Assembly (NCBI RefSeq): GCF_030285665.1
Contig: NZ_CP127295.1
Span: 4,216,001-4,280,000 of the forward strand
Length of the DNA stretch: 64,000 nt
Source of the DNA: Amycolatopsis mongoliensis
GTDB lineage: Bacteria > Actinomycetota > Actinomycetes > Mycobacteriales > Pseudonocardiaceae
Reading direction: 5' to 3'
A program made the position numbers and the translations under genes. The notes beneath the pieces are model-generated. The model saw nothing but the letters and a program-made list of their open reading frames with translations. It made no database searches and was not told where the DNA came from. Shown piece after piece: positions 17,380 to 25,398 of this stretch. Position 1 is the first letter of the stretch; each line of letters opens with the position of its first letter.

Positions 17380-19395
17380 GTGCCGTACCCAACGGACCGT
17401 GAACGAGACCGACCGTGGGTGATGCGGACCTACGCGGGGCATTCCTCCGCGGCCGCGTCGAACGAGCTCTACCGGCGCAACCTCGCCAAGGGCCAGACCG
17501 GCCTTTCGGTCGCCTTCGACCTGCCGACCCAGACCGGCTACGACCCGGACCACCAGCTCTCGCGCGGCGAGGTCGGCAAGGTGGGCGTGCCGGTGTCGCA
17601 CATCGGCGACATGCGGCGGCTCTTCGACGGCATCCCGCTCGCCGAGGCCAACACGTCGATGACGATCAACGCGCCCGCCATGTGGCTGCTCGCGCTGTAC
17701 GTCTCCGTGGCGCGCGAGCAGGCCGAAACCGAGGGCCGGGACGTCGACGAAGTCCTCGCGAAGCTCACCGGCACCACGCAGAACGACATCATCAAGGAGT
17801 ACCTGTCCCGCGGGACCTACATCTTCCCGCCGGGGCCGAGCCTGCGGCTGATCACCGACATGATCGCGTGGACCGTGCACCACGTGCCGAAGTGGAACCC
17901 GATCAACATCTGCAGCTACCACCTGCAGGAAGCCGGCGCGACGCCGACGCAGGAGGTCGCCTACGCGCTGTGCACCGCGATCGCCGTGCTCGACGCCGTC
18001 CGCGACTCCGGGCAGGTCGACGCGGCCGACATGGCCAAGGTCGTCGCGCGGATCTCGTTCTTCGTCAACGCCGGTGTGCGGTTCGTCGAGGAGATGTCCA
18101 AGATGCGCGCGTTCACCGCGCTCTGGGACGAGCTCACCCGGGACCGGTACGGCGTAACGGATCCCAAGGCGCGCCGGCTGCGCTACGGCGTCCAGGTCAA
18201 CTCGCTGGGCCTCACCGAAGCCCAGCCGGAGAACAACGTCCAGCGGATCGTGCTCGAGATGCTCGCGGTGTCGCTTTCGCGCGGCGCCCGTGCCCGCGCG
18301 ATCCAGCTGCCCGCCTGGAACGAGGCGCTCGGGCTGCCGCGGCCGTGGGACCAGCAGTGGGCGCTGCGGATGCAGCAGGTGCTCGCGTTCGAGACCGACC
18401 TGCTGGAGTACGAGGACATCTTCGACGGCTCGCACGTCATCCAGGCGAAGGTCGACGAGATCATGGCCGGCGCGCGCGAGGAGATCGCCCGCGTGCAGGA
18501 GCTCGGCGGCGCGGTCGCCGCCGTCGAAAGCGGCTACATGAAGTCGCAGCTCGTCGGGTCGCTGGCCGAGTACCGCCGGGGCATGGAGAACGGCGAGCGC
18601 GTCCTGGTCGGCGTCAACAAGTTCGAGACGACCGAGCCGTCGCCGCTGCAGGCCGAGGGGGCGAAGGCGATCGAGACGATCGATCCCGCCGTCGAGAAGG
18701 CCGCCGTCACCGCGATCGAGGAATGGCGCACCCAGCGCGACAACGACGCCGTCGAGCGGTCGCTGGCCACGCTGAAGGAACGCGCGCAGACCACGGAAAA
18801 CCTCTTCGAGGCCACTGTGGACTGTGCGCGGGCCGGCGTCACCACCGGCGAGTGGGCCGGCGCGCTGCGCGAGGTGTTCGGCGAATACCGGGCGCCCACC
18901 GGGGTTTCCGCGGCCGCCGCGAGCGGCGGCGACCCGGGGATCGAGCGGGTGCGCGAACGGGTCCGCGCCACCGAAGCGGAACTCGGCGAACGGCTGCGGA
19001 TCCTCGTCGGCAAGCCCGGCCTCGACGGGCACTCCAACGGCGCCGAGCAGGTCGCCGTCCGGGCGCGCGACGTCGGGTTCGAGGTCGTCTACCAGGGCAT
19101 CCGGCTGACACCCGAGCAGATCGTCGCGGCCGCGGTGCAGGAGGGCGTGCACGTCGTCGGGCTCTCGGTGCTGTCCGGCTCGCACCTCGAAGTCGTCCCG
19201 CACGTCGTCGACGGCCTGCGCGCCGCGGGCGCGGGGGACGTGCCGGTGATCGTCGGCGGCATCATCCCGCCGGACGACGCCGCGCTGCTGACCGAGCGCG
19301 GCATCGCCCGCGTGTTCACGCCGAAGGACTACGAGCTGACCGAAATCATGGACGGCATCGTCAGCCTGGTCCGCGAACGCCACGGCCTCAGCTGA
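17380..19395 (+). CDS. ecm: Ethylmalonyl-CoA mutase (MeaA-type, coenzyme B12-dependent)
   Basis: Rearranges (2R)-ethylmalonyl-CoA to methylsuccinyl-CoA. The 671-residue chain holds a large TIM-barrel mutase domain (RTYAGHSSA, GLSVAFDLPTQTGYDPDH) and, from about 535, a cobalamin domain whose base-off motif is GLDGHSNGAEQ. The RGEVGKVGVPVSH segment fits the ethylmalonyl/MeaA group better than methylmalonyl- or isobutyryl-CoA mutases. GTG 17380 follows GGAGG. No other pathway gene (for example ccr) lies nearby. Substrate inferred from motif similarity. Tail overlaps the convergent next gene by 8 bp. Confidence 0.88.
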   Translation: MPYPTDRERDRPWVMRTYAGHSSAAASNELYRRNLAKGQTGLSVAFDLPTQTGYDPDHQLSRGEVGKVGVPVSHIGDMRRLFDGIPLAEANTSMTINAPAMWLLALYVSVAREQAETEGRDVDEVLAKLTGTTQNDIIKEYLSRGTYIFPPGPSLRLITDMIAWTVHHVPKWNPINICSYHLQEAGATPTQEVAYALCTAIAVLDAVRDSGQVDAADMAKVVARISFFVNAGVRFVEEMSKMRAFTALWDELTRDRYGVTDPKARRLRYGVQVNSLGLTEAQPENNVQRIVLEMLAVSLSRGARARAIQLPAWNEALGLPRPWDQQWALRMQQVLAFETDLLEYEDIFDGSHVIQAKVDEIMAGAREEIARVQELGGAVAAVESGYMKSQLVGSLAEYRRGMENGERVLVGVNKFETTEPSPLQAEGAKAIETIDPAVEKAAVTAIEEWRTQRDNDAVERSLATLKERAQTTENLFEATVDCARAGVTTGEWAGALREVFGEYRAPTGVSAAAASGGDPGIERVRERVRATEAELGERLRILVGKPGLDGHSNGAEQVAVRARDVGFEVVYQGIRLTPEQIVAAAVQEGVHVVGLSVLSGSHLEVVPHVVDGLRAAGAGDVPVIVGGIIPPDDAALLTERGIARVFTPKDYELTEIMDGIVSLVRERHGLS

Positions 19396-19942
19396 GGCCG
19401 GCCAGGATCTCCTTCGTGGACTTCACGGTGGCGAACTGGTTCGCCAGGTTCGCCGCCGTGACGCGGGACAGCTCGTCGGCCGTGACGACGTCGCCGTCCA
19501 CCCCCGGCAGGTCGAAGGTGAACGTCGCGTCGAGCGCGAAAGTCACGTCGTAGCCGAGGTTCCCGCCCATCCGCGCGGTGGTTTCGCAGCAGAAGTTCGT
19601 CTGGATCCCGGCCAGGACGAAGCGCGTGATGCCGCGCTTGCGCAGCCACGCGTCGAGGTCGACGTCGCCGATGAAGGCCGAGTTGACCTTCTTGCCGAAC
19701 ACGAGGTCCGGGCGCGCGCCGTCGAGCTCGGGCTTGAAGTCGTTCCCCGGCTGACCCGGCCGCAGGGGTGAGTCCGGCTTCACGGAATCGTGGTGCACGA
19801 GCACGACCGGCTGCCGCCGCTCCTGCCACGCGTCGAGGAGTGCCTTCATGTTCGCTTCGGCGCCGGGGTTGTTGCGCGGTCCCCAGCGGGGCTCGTCGAA
19901 CCCGCGCTGGACGTCGATCAGGATGAGTGCTGGTGCGGTCAT
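19388..19942 (-). CDS. Isochorismatase-family cysteine hydrolase
   Basis: A 184-residue amidase or isochorismatase-like enzyme. The catalytic triad is visible: Asp10 in LILIDVQRGF, Lys in FGKKVNSAF and Cys in IQTNFCCETTAR. It is clearly distinct from the PncA at 52.4 kb. Substrate unknown; candidates are amides, nicotinamide or ureido compounds. Single gene, convergent with ecm and divergent from the GlxA-type regulator (71-bp spacer). Confidence 0.87.
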   Translation of the reverse strand: MTAPALILIDVQRGFDEPRWGPRNNPGAEANMKALLDAWQERRQPVVLVHHDSVKPDSPLRPGQPGNDFKPELDGARPDLVFGKKVNSAFIGDVDLDAWLRKRGITRFVLAGIQTNFCCETTARMGGNLGYDVTFALDATFTFDLPGVDGDVVTADELSRVTAANLANQFATVKSTKEILAGLS

Positions 19943-20013
19943 GACCTCGAGTTTTCCGGGATCGGGGAGCTCGGGGGAGTGGCAGAAGACGCGCGATGCG
20001 GTACTTTCCTGCC

Positions 20014-20982
20014 ATGCGCACCATCGGCGTTCTGCTGCTGCCGGGCACCCGGATGTTCGACCTCGCGGTGATCGGCGAGGTCTGGGGCCAGGACCGGACC
20101 GACAGCGGGATCGGCCCGTTCACCGTGCGGCTGTGCAGCCCGGGCCGGGTGCGCACCGCGGTGTCGCCGTTCGGGGACGTCGCGGCCACGCACGGGCTCA
20201 CCGGGCTCGACGGCTGCGACCTCGTGCTGGCGCCGGGCCGCGACGACCCGCTGGCGCTGGTCCCGTCCGCCGCCGTCGCGGCGCTGCGGCGGGCGCACCG
20301 GGCCGGGACGACCGTCGCCGGGCTCTGCTCCGGCGCGTTCACGCTGGCCGCCGCCGGCCTGCTCGACGGCCGCCCGGCCACCACGCACTGGCGCGACTTC
20401 GACGCCCTGACCCGCGTCGCGCCGCGGGCGGACCTCCGGCGCGACGTGCTCTACACCGACGACGGCGGCGTCCTGACGTCCGCGGGTGTCGTCGGCGGCC
20501 TCGACCTGTGCCTGCACCTGGTCCGGCGCGACCACGGCGCGGAGGTCGCCGCCGCCTTGGCGCGCCGCCTGGTGATGCCCCCGGCGCGCGAGGGCGGGCA
20601 GCGGCAGTACGTCGACAACCCGCTGCCGCCGGTGGCCGCCCAGCCCGGGATGGCGTCCACAATGGACTGGGCGCTGGCGCGCCTCGGCTCCGGGATCGGC
20701 GTCGAGGACCTCGTCGGGCACGCGCGGATGAGCGAGCGGACGTTCCACCGCGAGTTCGCCGCGGCCACCGGCGTGACCCCCGGACGCTGGCTGCGCGTGC
20801 AGCGCGTCCGGTACGCGCAGCGGCTGCTGGAGACGACGGAGCTGCCGGTCGAGCGCGTCGCGCAGCGCTCCGGCCTGGGCACGGCGGCGAACCTGCGACG
20901 CCGGATGCACGCCGAGGTCGGGGTCGGGCCGGACAGCTACCGTCGCACGTTCCGGTCCGGAGGGGTTACCGTCGGGACATGA
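20014..20982 (+). CDS. GlxA-type AraC regulator with DJ-1/PfpI domain
   Basis: A 322-residue regulator. Residues about 1-165 form a DJ-1/PfpI-like glutamine-amidotransferase fold (GVLLLPGTRMFDLAVIGEVW; Cys in VAGLCSGAFTLAAAGLL). Residues about 215-315 are an AraC DNA-binding domain (ARMSERTFHREFAAATGVTPGRW). The ATG at 20014 has TACTTT 6 nt upstream (leaderless); the longer reading from 19996 is unlikely. It overlaps the enoyl-CoA hydratase gene by ATGA and may control it or the divergent hydrolase. Confidence 0.92.
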   Translation: MRTIGVLLLPGTRMFDLAVIGEVWGQDRTDSGIGPFTVRLCSPGRVRTAVSPFGDVAATHGLTGLDGCDLVLAPGRDDPLALVPSAAVAALRRAHRAGTTVAGLCSGAFTLAAAGLLDGRPATTHWRDFDALTRVAPRADLRRDVLYTDDGGVLTSAGVVGGLDLCLHLVRRDHGAEVAAALARRLVMPPAREGGQRQYVDNPLPPVAAQPGMASTMDWALARLGSGIGVEDLVGHARMSERTFHREFAAATGVTPGRWLRVQRVRYAQRLLETTELPVERVAQRSGLGTAANLRRRMHAEVGVGPDSYRRTFRSGGVTVGT

Positions 20983-21752
20983 CCGAGTACGAGCACATCC
21001 TGGTCAAGCGGGACGGCGACACCGTCACGATCACCATGAACCGCGCGGCGCGGCGCAACTCGCTGTCCGGGGATCACCTGGCCGAGCTGCTCGCCGCGTT
21101 CCACGAGGCGGGGACGTCCGACGCGACCGGCATCGTGCTGGCCGGCGCCGGGCCGGTGTTCTCCGCCGGGCACGACTTCGGCGACGTCGCCGCGCGCGAC
21201 CTGATGGGTGTGCGCGAGCTGCTGACGCTGTGCACGGACCTGATGAAGACCATGCAGTCGGTGCCGCAGGTCGTCATCGCGCGGGTGCACGGGCTGGCCA
21301 CCGCGGCGGGGTGCCAGCTCGTGGCGTCGTGCGACCTCGCCGTCGCCGCCGAATCGGCGGGCTTCGCGCTCCCGGGTGGCAAGGGCGGCTGGTTCTGCCA
21401 CACCCCGGCGGTGCCGGTGGCGCGCTCGATCGGCCGCAAGCGGCTGATGGAGCTGGCGCTGACCGGCGACGTCATCGACGCGCCCACCGCGCTGGACTGG
21501 GGCCTGGTCAACCGCGTCGTCCCCGACGACCGGCTCGACGACGCGGTCGCGGAGCTGCTGGGGCGGGCGACCCGCGGCAGCCGGGCCAGCAAGACGATGG
21601 GCAAGGTCACGCTGTACGCCCAGCTCGACCGGCCCGAGGCCGACGCCTACGCGATCGCGCTGGAGGTCATGGCCGCCGCATCCCAGCTGCCCGGCGCGCG
21701 CGAAGGCATGGCGGCGTTCCTCGAGAAGCGCAAGCCCTCCTGGCCCGACTGA
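20979..21752 (+). CDS. Enoyl-CoA hydratase/isomerase family protein
   Basis: A 257-residue crotonase-fold enzyme. The oxyanion-hole segments are SAGHDFGDV and HGLATAAGCQLVASCDLAVAA. The second catalytic Glu of classical hydratases is replaced (PGGKGGWFCHTPAVPV), so an isomerase or other crotonase reaction is possible. Despite the ATGA overlap with the regulator, TACCGT (20967-20972) sits 6 nt before its ATG, so it may also have its own leaderless promoter. Confidence 0.88.
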   Translation: MTEYEHILVKRDGDTVTITMNRAARRNSLSGDHLAELLAAFHEAGTSDATGIVLAGAGPVFSAGHDFGDVAARDLMGVRELLTLCTDLMKTMQSVPQVVIARVHGLATAAGCQLVASCDLAVAAESAGFALPGGKGGWFCHTPAVPVARSIGRKRLMELALTGDVIDAPTALDWGLVNRVVPDDRLDDAVAELLGRATRGSRASKTMGKVTLYAQLDRPEADAYAIALEVMAAASQLPGAREGMAAFLEKRKPSWPD

Positions 21753-21899
21753 GCCGTCCCGGCTCCGGCCGGCTTCCGGCTCGGCACGATCGTGCACTTC
21801 CACAACCGCGTCGGCCCGGCCTACTTCGCGATCGTCAAGCCGTTCCACCACCTGGTGATCCGCGGGATGCTCAAGGCCGGTGCCGCTCGACCAGCATGA
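21753..21899 (+). pseudogene. C-terminal relic of a DUF2867 gene
   Basis: Directly after the hydratase stop, in the same frame, an open stretch without a start codon encodes GFRLGTIVHFHNRVGP followed by an [22 protein letters not shown] segment. That is the typical C-terminal end of DUF2867 proteins, often fused to NAD-dependent epimerases. The N-terminal part is missing and the Nudix gene on the other strand ends inside it (21871). It looks like a deletion scar. Confidence 0.65.
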
Positions 21900-22416
21900 G
21901 CTGCGCCCACGCGGCGATCGACTGCGCGTCGGTGATCTCGCCGGCCAGGATCATCTTCTCGAGGTCCGCGCGCGCGAACCACGCGCTGCGCATGTCCTGC
22001 TCCTCGTGCTCGCGTTCGGGCTCGCCCTCGGTGACGTCCGTGGCGAGGAACACCCAGCCGCGCTGGCTGCTCATGCCCGCGGCGACGTCGAGCTTGCCGA
22101 GCGGCACCATCGAGCCGGCGCGCAGGCCCGTCTCCTCGCGCAGTTCGCGCGCGGCGAGCTCGGCGGGCGGCACGTCGGCCAGCCCGGGCGCGGTGCCCTG
22201 CGGGAACTCCCAGCGGCGCTCGCCGAGCGGGTAGCGGAACTGCTCGACCAGCCGGAACCGGTCACCGTCCTGGGCGATGACGAGCGCGTAGGCCGGCTTG
22301 TCGATCACACCGTAGATGCCCGCCGAGCCGTCGGGGCGGCGGATGTCGTCCTCCCGCACGGTCATCCAGTTGTTCCGGTACACCTCGCGGGACGCGACAC
22401 GCTGAATGGGGTCCAC
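21871..22416 (-). CDS. Nudix hydrolase, ADP-ribose pyrophosphatase-like
   Basis: A 181-residue Nudix protein. The Nudix box ends in [11 protein letters not shown], and [11 protein letters not shown] precedes it; the N-terminal beta domain and the late acidic [14 protein letters not shown] segment fit ADP-ribose or nucleoside-diphosphate-sugar hydrolases. GTG start; GATACT (minus strand, 22423-22428) ends 6 nt upstream, so it is leaderless and shares a compact divergent promoter with nucS. Its 3' end runs into the DUF2867 relic. Confidence 0.92.
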   Translation of the reverse strand: MDPIQRVASREVYRNNWMTVREDDIRRPDGSAGIYGVIDKPAYALVIAQDGDRFRLVEQFRYPLGERRWEFPQGTAPGLADVPPAELAARELREETGLRAGSMVPLGKLDVAAGMSSQRGWVFLATDVTEGEPEREHEEQDMRSAWFARADLEKMILAGEITDAQSIAAWAQLMLVERHRP

Positions 22417-22441
22417 GCGCCCAGTATCACCGACCCTGTCC

Positions 22442-22447
22442 TACCCT
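22442..22447 (+). promoter_or_regulatory. -10 box of nucS (leaderless)
   Basis: TACCCT ends 6 nt before the GTG of nucS and there is no ribosome site. The opposite-strand GATACT of the Nudix gene is only 14 bp to the left, so the two starts are back to back in a 37-bp spacer. Confidence 0.6.
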
Positions 22448-22453
22448 CCTCGG

Positions 22454-23113
22454 GTGCGTCTCGTGATCGCGCGGTGCCAGGTCGACTACGCCGGCCGGCT
22501 CACCGCCCACCTGCCGATGGCCACCCGCCTGCTGCTCGTGAAGTCCGACGGCTCGGTGTCGGTCCACTCCGACGACCGCGCGTACAAGCCGTTGAACTGG
22601 ATGAGCCCACCCTGCTGGCTGATCGAGGACGGCCAGCTCTGGATCGTCGAGAACAAGCAGGGCGAGAAGCTGGTGATCTCGATCGACGAGGTCTTCCACG
22701 ACCACGGCCACGCACTGGGCGCGGAACCGGGCCTGCAGAAGGACGGCGTCGAGGCGCACCTGCAGGAGCTGCTGGCCGAGCACATCAAGACCCTCGGCGA
22801 CGGCTACACGCTGGTCCGCCGCGAGTTCCCGACGGCGATCGGCCCGGTCGACATCATGGCCCGCGACGCCGACGGCAAGTCGGTGGCGGTGGAGATCAAG
22901 CGCCGCGGCGAGATCGACGGCGTCGAGCAGCTGACCCGGTACCTGGAGCTGCTCAACCGCGACCCGCTGCTGGCGCCGGTCCAGGGCGTGTTCGCGGCGC
23001 AGATCATCAAGCCGCAGGCGCGGACCCTGGCGGAGGACCGCGGGATCCGCTGCCTGACCCTGGACTACGACGAGCTGCGCGGCATCGAGTCCGACGAGTT
23101 CCGGCTGTTCTGA
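22454..23113 (+). CDS. nucS: Endonuclease NucS/EndoMS (mismatch repair)
   Basis: Cuts both strands at G-T, G-G and T-T mismatches and replaces MutS/MutL in most actinobacteria (family knowledge). The 219-residue protein has the N-terminal DNA-binding domain ([15 protein letters not shown]) and a RecB-like nuclease core: [29 protein letters not shown]. The extreme C-terminus [11 protein letters not shown] fits a beta-clamp-interacting tail. GTG 22454 is preferred over the upstream in-frame ATG because of the -10 position. Confidence 0.96.
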   Translation: MRLVIARCQVDYAGRLTAHLPMATRLLLVKSDGSVSVHSDDRAYKPLNWMSPPCWLIEDGQLWIVENKQGEKLVISIDEVFHDHGHALGAEPGLQKDGVEAHLQELLAEHIKTLGDGYTLVRREFPTAIGPVDIMARDADGKSVAVEIKRRGEIDGVEQLTRYLELLNRDPLLAPVQGVFAAQIIKPQARTLAEDRGIRCLTLDYDELRGIESDEFRLF

Positions 23114-23326
23114 GTGTCGGTGGAGCCGGGTCGGTACGTCCACTACAAGGGCGGCGAGTACGAGGTGCTCGGCGTGGCCCGGCACAGCGAGACCGAAGAG
23201 GAGCTGGTCGTGTACCGGGCGCTGTACGGCTCGCGCGGGTTGTGGGTGCGGCCGGCAGCGATGTTCGGTGAGACCGTCGAGACGCCGGGTGGTCCGGTGC
23301 CGCGGTTCCGCCGGGTCGCCGACTGA
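23114..23326 (+). CDS. DUF1653 small protein
   Basis: A 70-residue single-domain protein: GRYVHYKGGEYEVLGVARHSE and VVYRALYG are the DUF1653 strands, an SH3-like barrel of unknown function. GTG follows the nucS stop without a gap, so it is transcribed with nucS. Whether it assists repair is not known. Confidence 0.88.
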   Translation: MSVEPGRYVHYKGGEYEVLGVARHSETEEELVVYRALYGSRGLWVRPAAMFGETVETPGGPVPRFRRVAD

Positions 23327-23333
23327 GGTCCGT

Positions 23334-24014
23334 TCACAGCAGTTCGACGGTCGCCCCCGCGTCTTCGAGTCGTTGCCGGGCGGCTTCGGCCTCCGGCCCA
23401 GGCACCTGTTCCAGCAGGATCGACGGCGTTCCGGTCACCAGTTCCTTGGCGTCGATGAGGCCGATTCCCCGCACGAGGTGCCGCACCGCTCGCACGACTT
23501 CGACCTGGCGGGCACCGGGATCGAGCAGGGCGACGTCGAACCGCTCTTGCCCGCTCCACGGGCCGTGATCCGGGACGGGGTGCGAGCTGAGGTCGTTCAG
23601 CAGCGCGGCGAACTCCCGGGCCACGTCCGCGCCGTCCGGGTGCTTGCGGAGGCTCATCGCTCGTTCGAGCCTCGTCCCCGGGCCCTCGATGACGAGGTTC
23701 GCCTCGGTGTCGTACTGCTCCTTCTTGACCGCCAGCGCGAGGATGCCGAGCACCAGCACCCTGGGGACGGTCACGCGGCCGGTCCGGGCGCTCCGGATCT
23801 CGACGCGCGCGGACAGCCCGGCCAAAGAGTGGCGCAGGGCCCGGTCGCCGGTGCCTTCGATGACGGCCGTTCCGGTCAGCCGCAGACCTCCGAAGGTCGC
23901 GAGGACGCCATCGGCCAGGTCTTCGTGCGCCGATGTCGCGGAGTGCATGATCTTCCAGCCCACCGCGCCCACGGGGATCGCCACGAGGAGCACGACAACG
24001 GCCCACGGTGACAT
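23334..24014 (-). CDS. Membrane-anchored protein with an L7/L12-like C-terminal domain
   Basis: A 226-residue protein of unknown role. An N-terminal transmembrane helix (AVVVLLVAIPVGAVGW) leads to a middle region of beta strands. From about residue 159 the pattern FDVALLDPG, VEVVRAVRHLVRGIGLIDAKELV, AEAARQRLEDAGATVELL matches the ribosomal protein L7/L12 C-terminal fold. That fold recruits translation factors in the ribosome; here it sits on a membrane protein. Convergent with nucS-DUF1653 (8-bp gap). Confidence 0.72.
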   Translation of the reverse strand: MSPWAVVVLLVAIPVGAVGWKIMHSATSAHEDLADGVLATFGGLRLTGTAVIEGTGDRALRHSLAGLSARVEIRSARTGRVTVPRVLVLGILALAVKKEQYDTEANLVIEGPGTRLERAMSLRKHPDGADVAREFAALLNDLSSHPVPDHGPWSGQERFDVALLDPGARQVEVVRAVRHLVRGIGLIDAKELVTGTPSILLEQVPGPEAEAARQRLEDAGATVELL

Positions 24015-24424
24015 CGGGACTCCTCTCGGGCAGCGCCGCCGGGTGGCCGCGACGCACGGGAGTCGCCCGGCCGCACTTCGCTGTTACTGAAGTACCGATA
24101 CCGAATCGATGCCGAATTGCGGTATCTGATTCACGGGCGATTACTCCGCAAGGAAATAGTTGACCCGATAGGCGGCAGAGAAGTGATCGGCTCTCTTTTT
24201 TGTCCTGCCTTTATGCGCTGTTCGGGTGAGGTCGGGATCCTATTGCGCGGATTCGTGCGACACTCGATTTCGAGGGGTTCCGCCGGTGCGTCCGGCGTGG
24301 CCGGAGGGTGGCGCGCTCGGCCGTCTTTCATTGTCGTGCCAACGTTTTCAGTCCGCCTTCGAGCTCGGTGTGCGCATGTCATCCGGCCGGCGTGCGCGCT
24401 TTTCGCCTGCACGGAGGAGGAAGT
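24015..24424. other. 410-bp intergenic region, AT-richer than its surroundings
   Basis: No convincing gene. Bases around 24080-24215 are unusually AT-rich for this chromosome (for example CTCTCTTTTTTGTCC near 24190). A 7-bp inverted repeat GATACCG/CGGTATC spans 24097-24126. An open frame from 24117 exists but runs out of frame into the next gene and shows no ribosome site. It probably holds the promoter of the peptidase gene; the composition suggests acquired DNA. Confidence 0.5.
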
Positions 24425-25201
24425 ATGCGTTATCGCCCACTCGGTTCCGATCCGGTCGACCCGCGGCTGGGCCGGTTCATTCCGGACGACTGGCGGCACG
24501 TCGAAAGGTATCCGTTCGCCGCGCTGGCCGACGACGACCGGCCCACGCGGGCGCCCGTAGTGATCGGGGTCAACTGGTACTCCGCGTTCGACACCCCGGA
24601 GCGGGACGAGACCTCCGGCGAGTTCTTCATCGCCAGGGCCGGCGTCAAGAAGCTGGGCCGGATCCGCGGCGGCCACTGCGTCTGCCTCGAACCGGGCGGC
24701 ACCCCGGACACCGACGCCTGGTACGCGTTCTACGACCAGGGCAGGGAAGGCGCCTGCGTCGGCTTCGGCTGGTCGCGCTGCATGTCGATCTTCAACGGCA
24801 GCGAGTACACCGCCCGCTGGCTCTGGGACTCGGCCAAGAAGCGCGACGAGTGGCCGGAAACCAACCCCGGCGATGACAACGGCACGTCGGTCCGCGCCGC
24901 GGCCGAGGTGCTCAAGGAGGCCGGGCACGTCCTCTGGGACGACGCCTACGCGAAAGACGACTGGCAGGCGCGCGAGAAGTACACGCCCGAGGCCAAGCAG
25001 GGCATCAAGGCGTTCCGCTGGGCCAAGTCGGTCGACGACGTGCACTCGGTGCTCGCCAACCCGCGGGCCGACGAGCTCGGCGCCGTGCCGTTGCTCAACT
25101 CGTGGGGCCCGGGCTACCCGCACCGCACCTACCTGCCCGACGAAGTGCTCGCCAAGCTGATCGAAGAAGACGGCGAGATCGCGATCCCGACCGACCGGTG
25201 A
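24425..25201 (+). CDS. Papain-like (C1A) cysteine peptidase
   Basis: A 258-residue protein with the full papain constellation: oxyanion Gln105 and Cys111 in DQGREGACVGFGWS, the bacterial C1 segment NGTSVRAAAEVLKEAG, His207 (VDDVHSVL) 18 residues before Asn225 of NSWG. No signal peptide or membrane segment is seen, so it would act in the cytoplasm or be exported another way. ATG has GGAGGAGG just upstream. Alone, after an AT-rich patch and before a strong terminator. Substrate unknown. Confidence 0.75.
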   Translation: MRYRPLGSDPVDPRLGRFIPDDWRHVERYPFAALADDDRPTRAPVVIGVNWYSAFDTPERDETSGEFFIARAGVKKLGRIRGGHCVCLEPGGTPDTDAWYAFYDQGREGACVGFGWSRCMSIFNGSEYTARWLWDSAKKRDEWPETNPGDDNGTSVRAAAEVLKEAGHVLWDDAYAKDDWQAREKYTPEAKQGIKAFRWAKSVDDVHSVLANPRADELGAVPLLNSWGPGYPHRTYLPDEVLAKLIEEDGEIAIPTDR

Positions 25202-25227
25202 TCCGAAACCGCTCCCGCGGCGTGTGA

Positions 25228-25274
25228 CGGAGGGCGCGTTTCCCCAGCTCAAAGCCGGGGGGACGCGCCCTCCG
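25228..25274 (+). terminator. Terminator hairpin after the papain-like gene
   Basis: A perfect 12-bp GC-rich stem (CGGAGGGCGCGT at 25228-25239 with its complement at 25263-25274) has an internal CCCC/GGGG helix in the loop and no T-run. It lies 27 bp after the stop codon. Confidence 0.75.
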
Positions 25275-25398
25275 GCCACTTTGGACACGTCAGCGTGCCG
25301 ACCCTGAATCCATGCAGTACTGTCCGGATCCGGCAGGATACTGGTGATTCCTGTCGGATGTTGTCCTGTTCGAAAAGGTACTGCCGGAGGTGGGTCGG

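Noticed and set aside
17101..19383. 760-codon minus-strand frame over the mutase gene
   Set aside because: Shadow of ecm; rich in Arg, Asp and His with no family pattern.
24117..24560. Open frame upstream of and overlapping the papain-like gene
   Set aside because: No ribosome site and different frame from the conserved protein; composition does not look coding.
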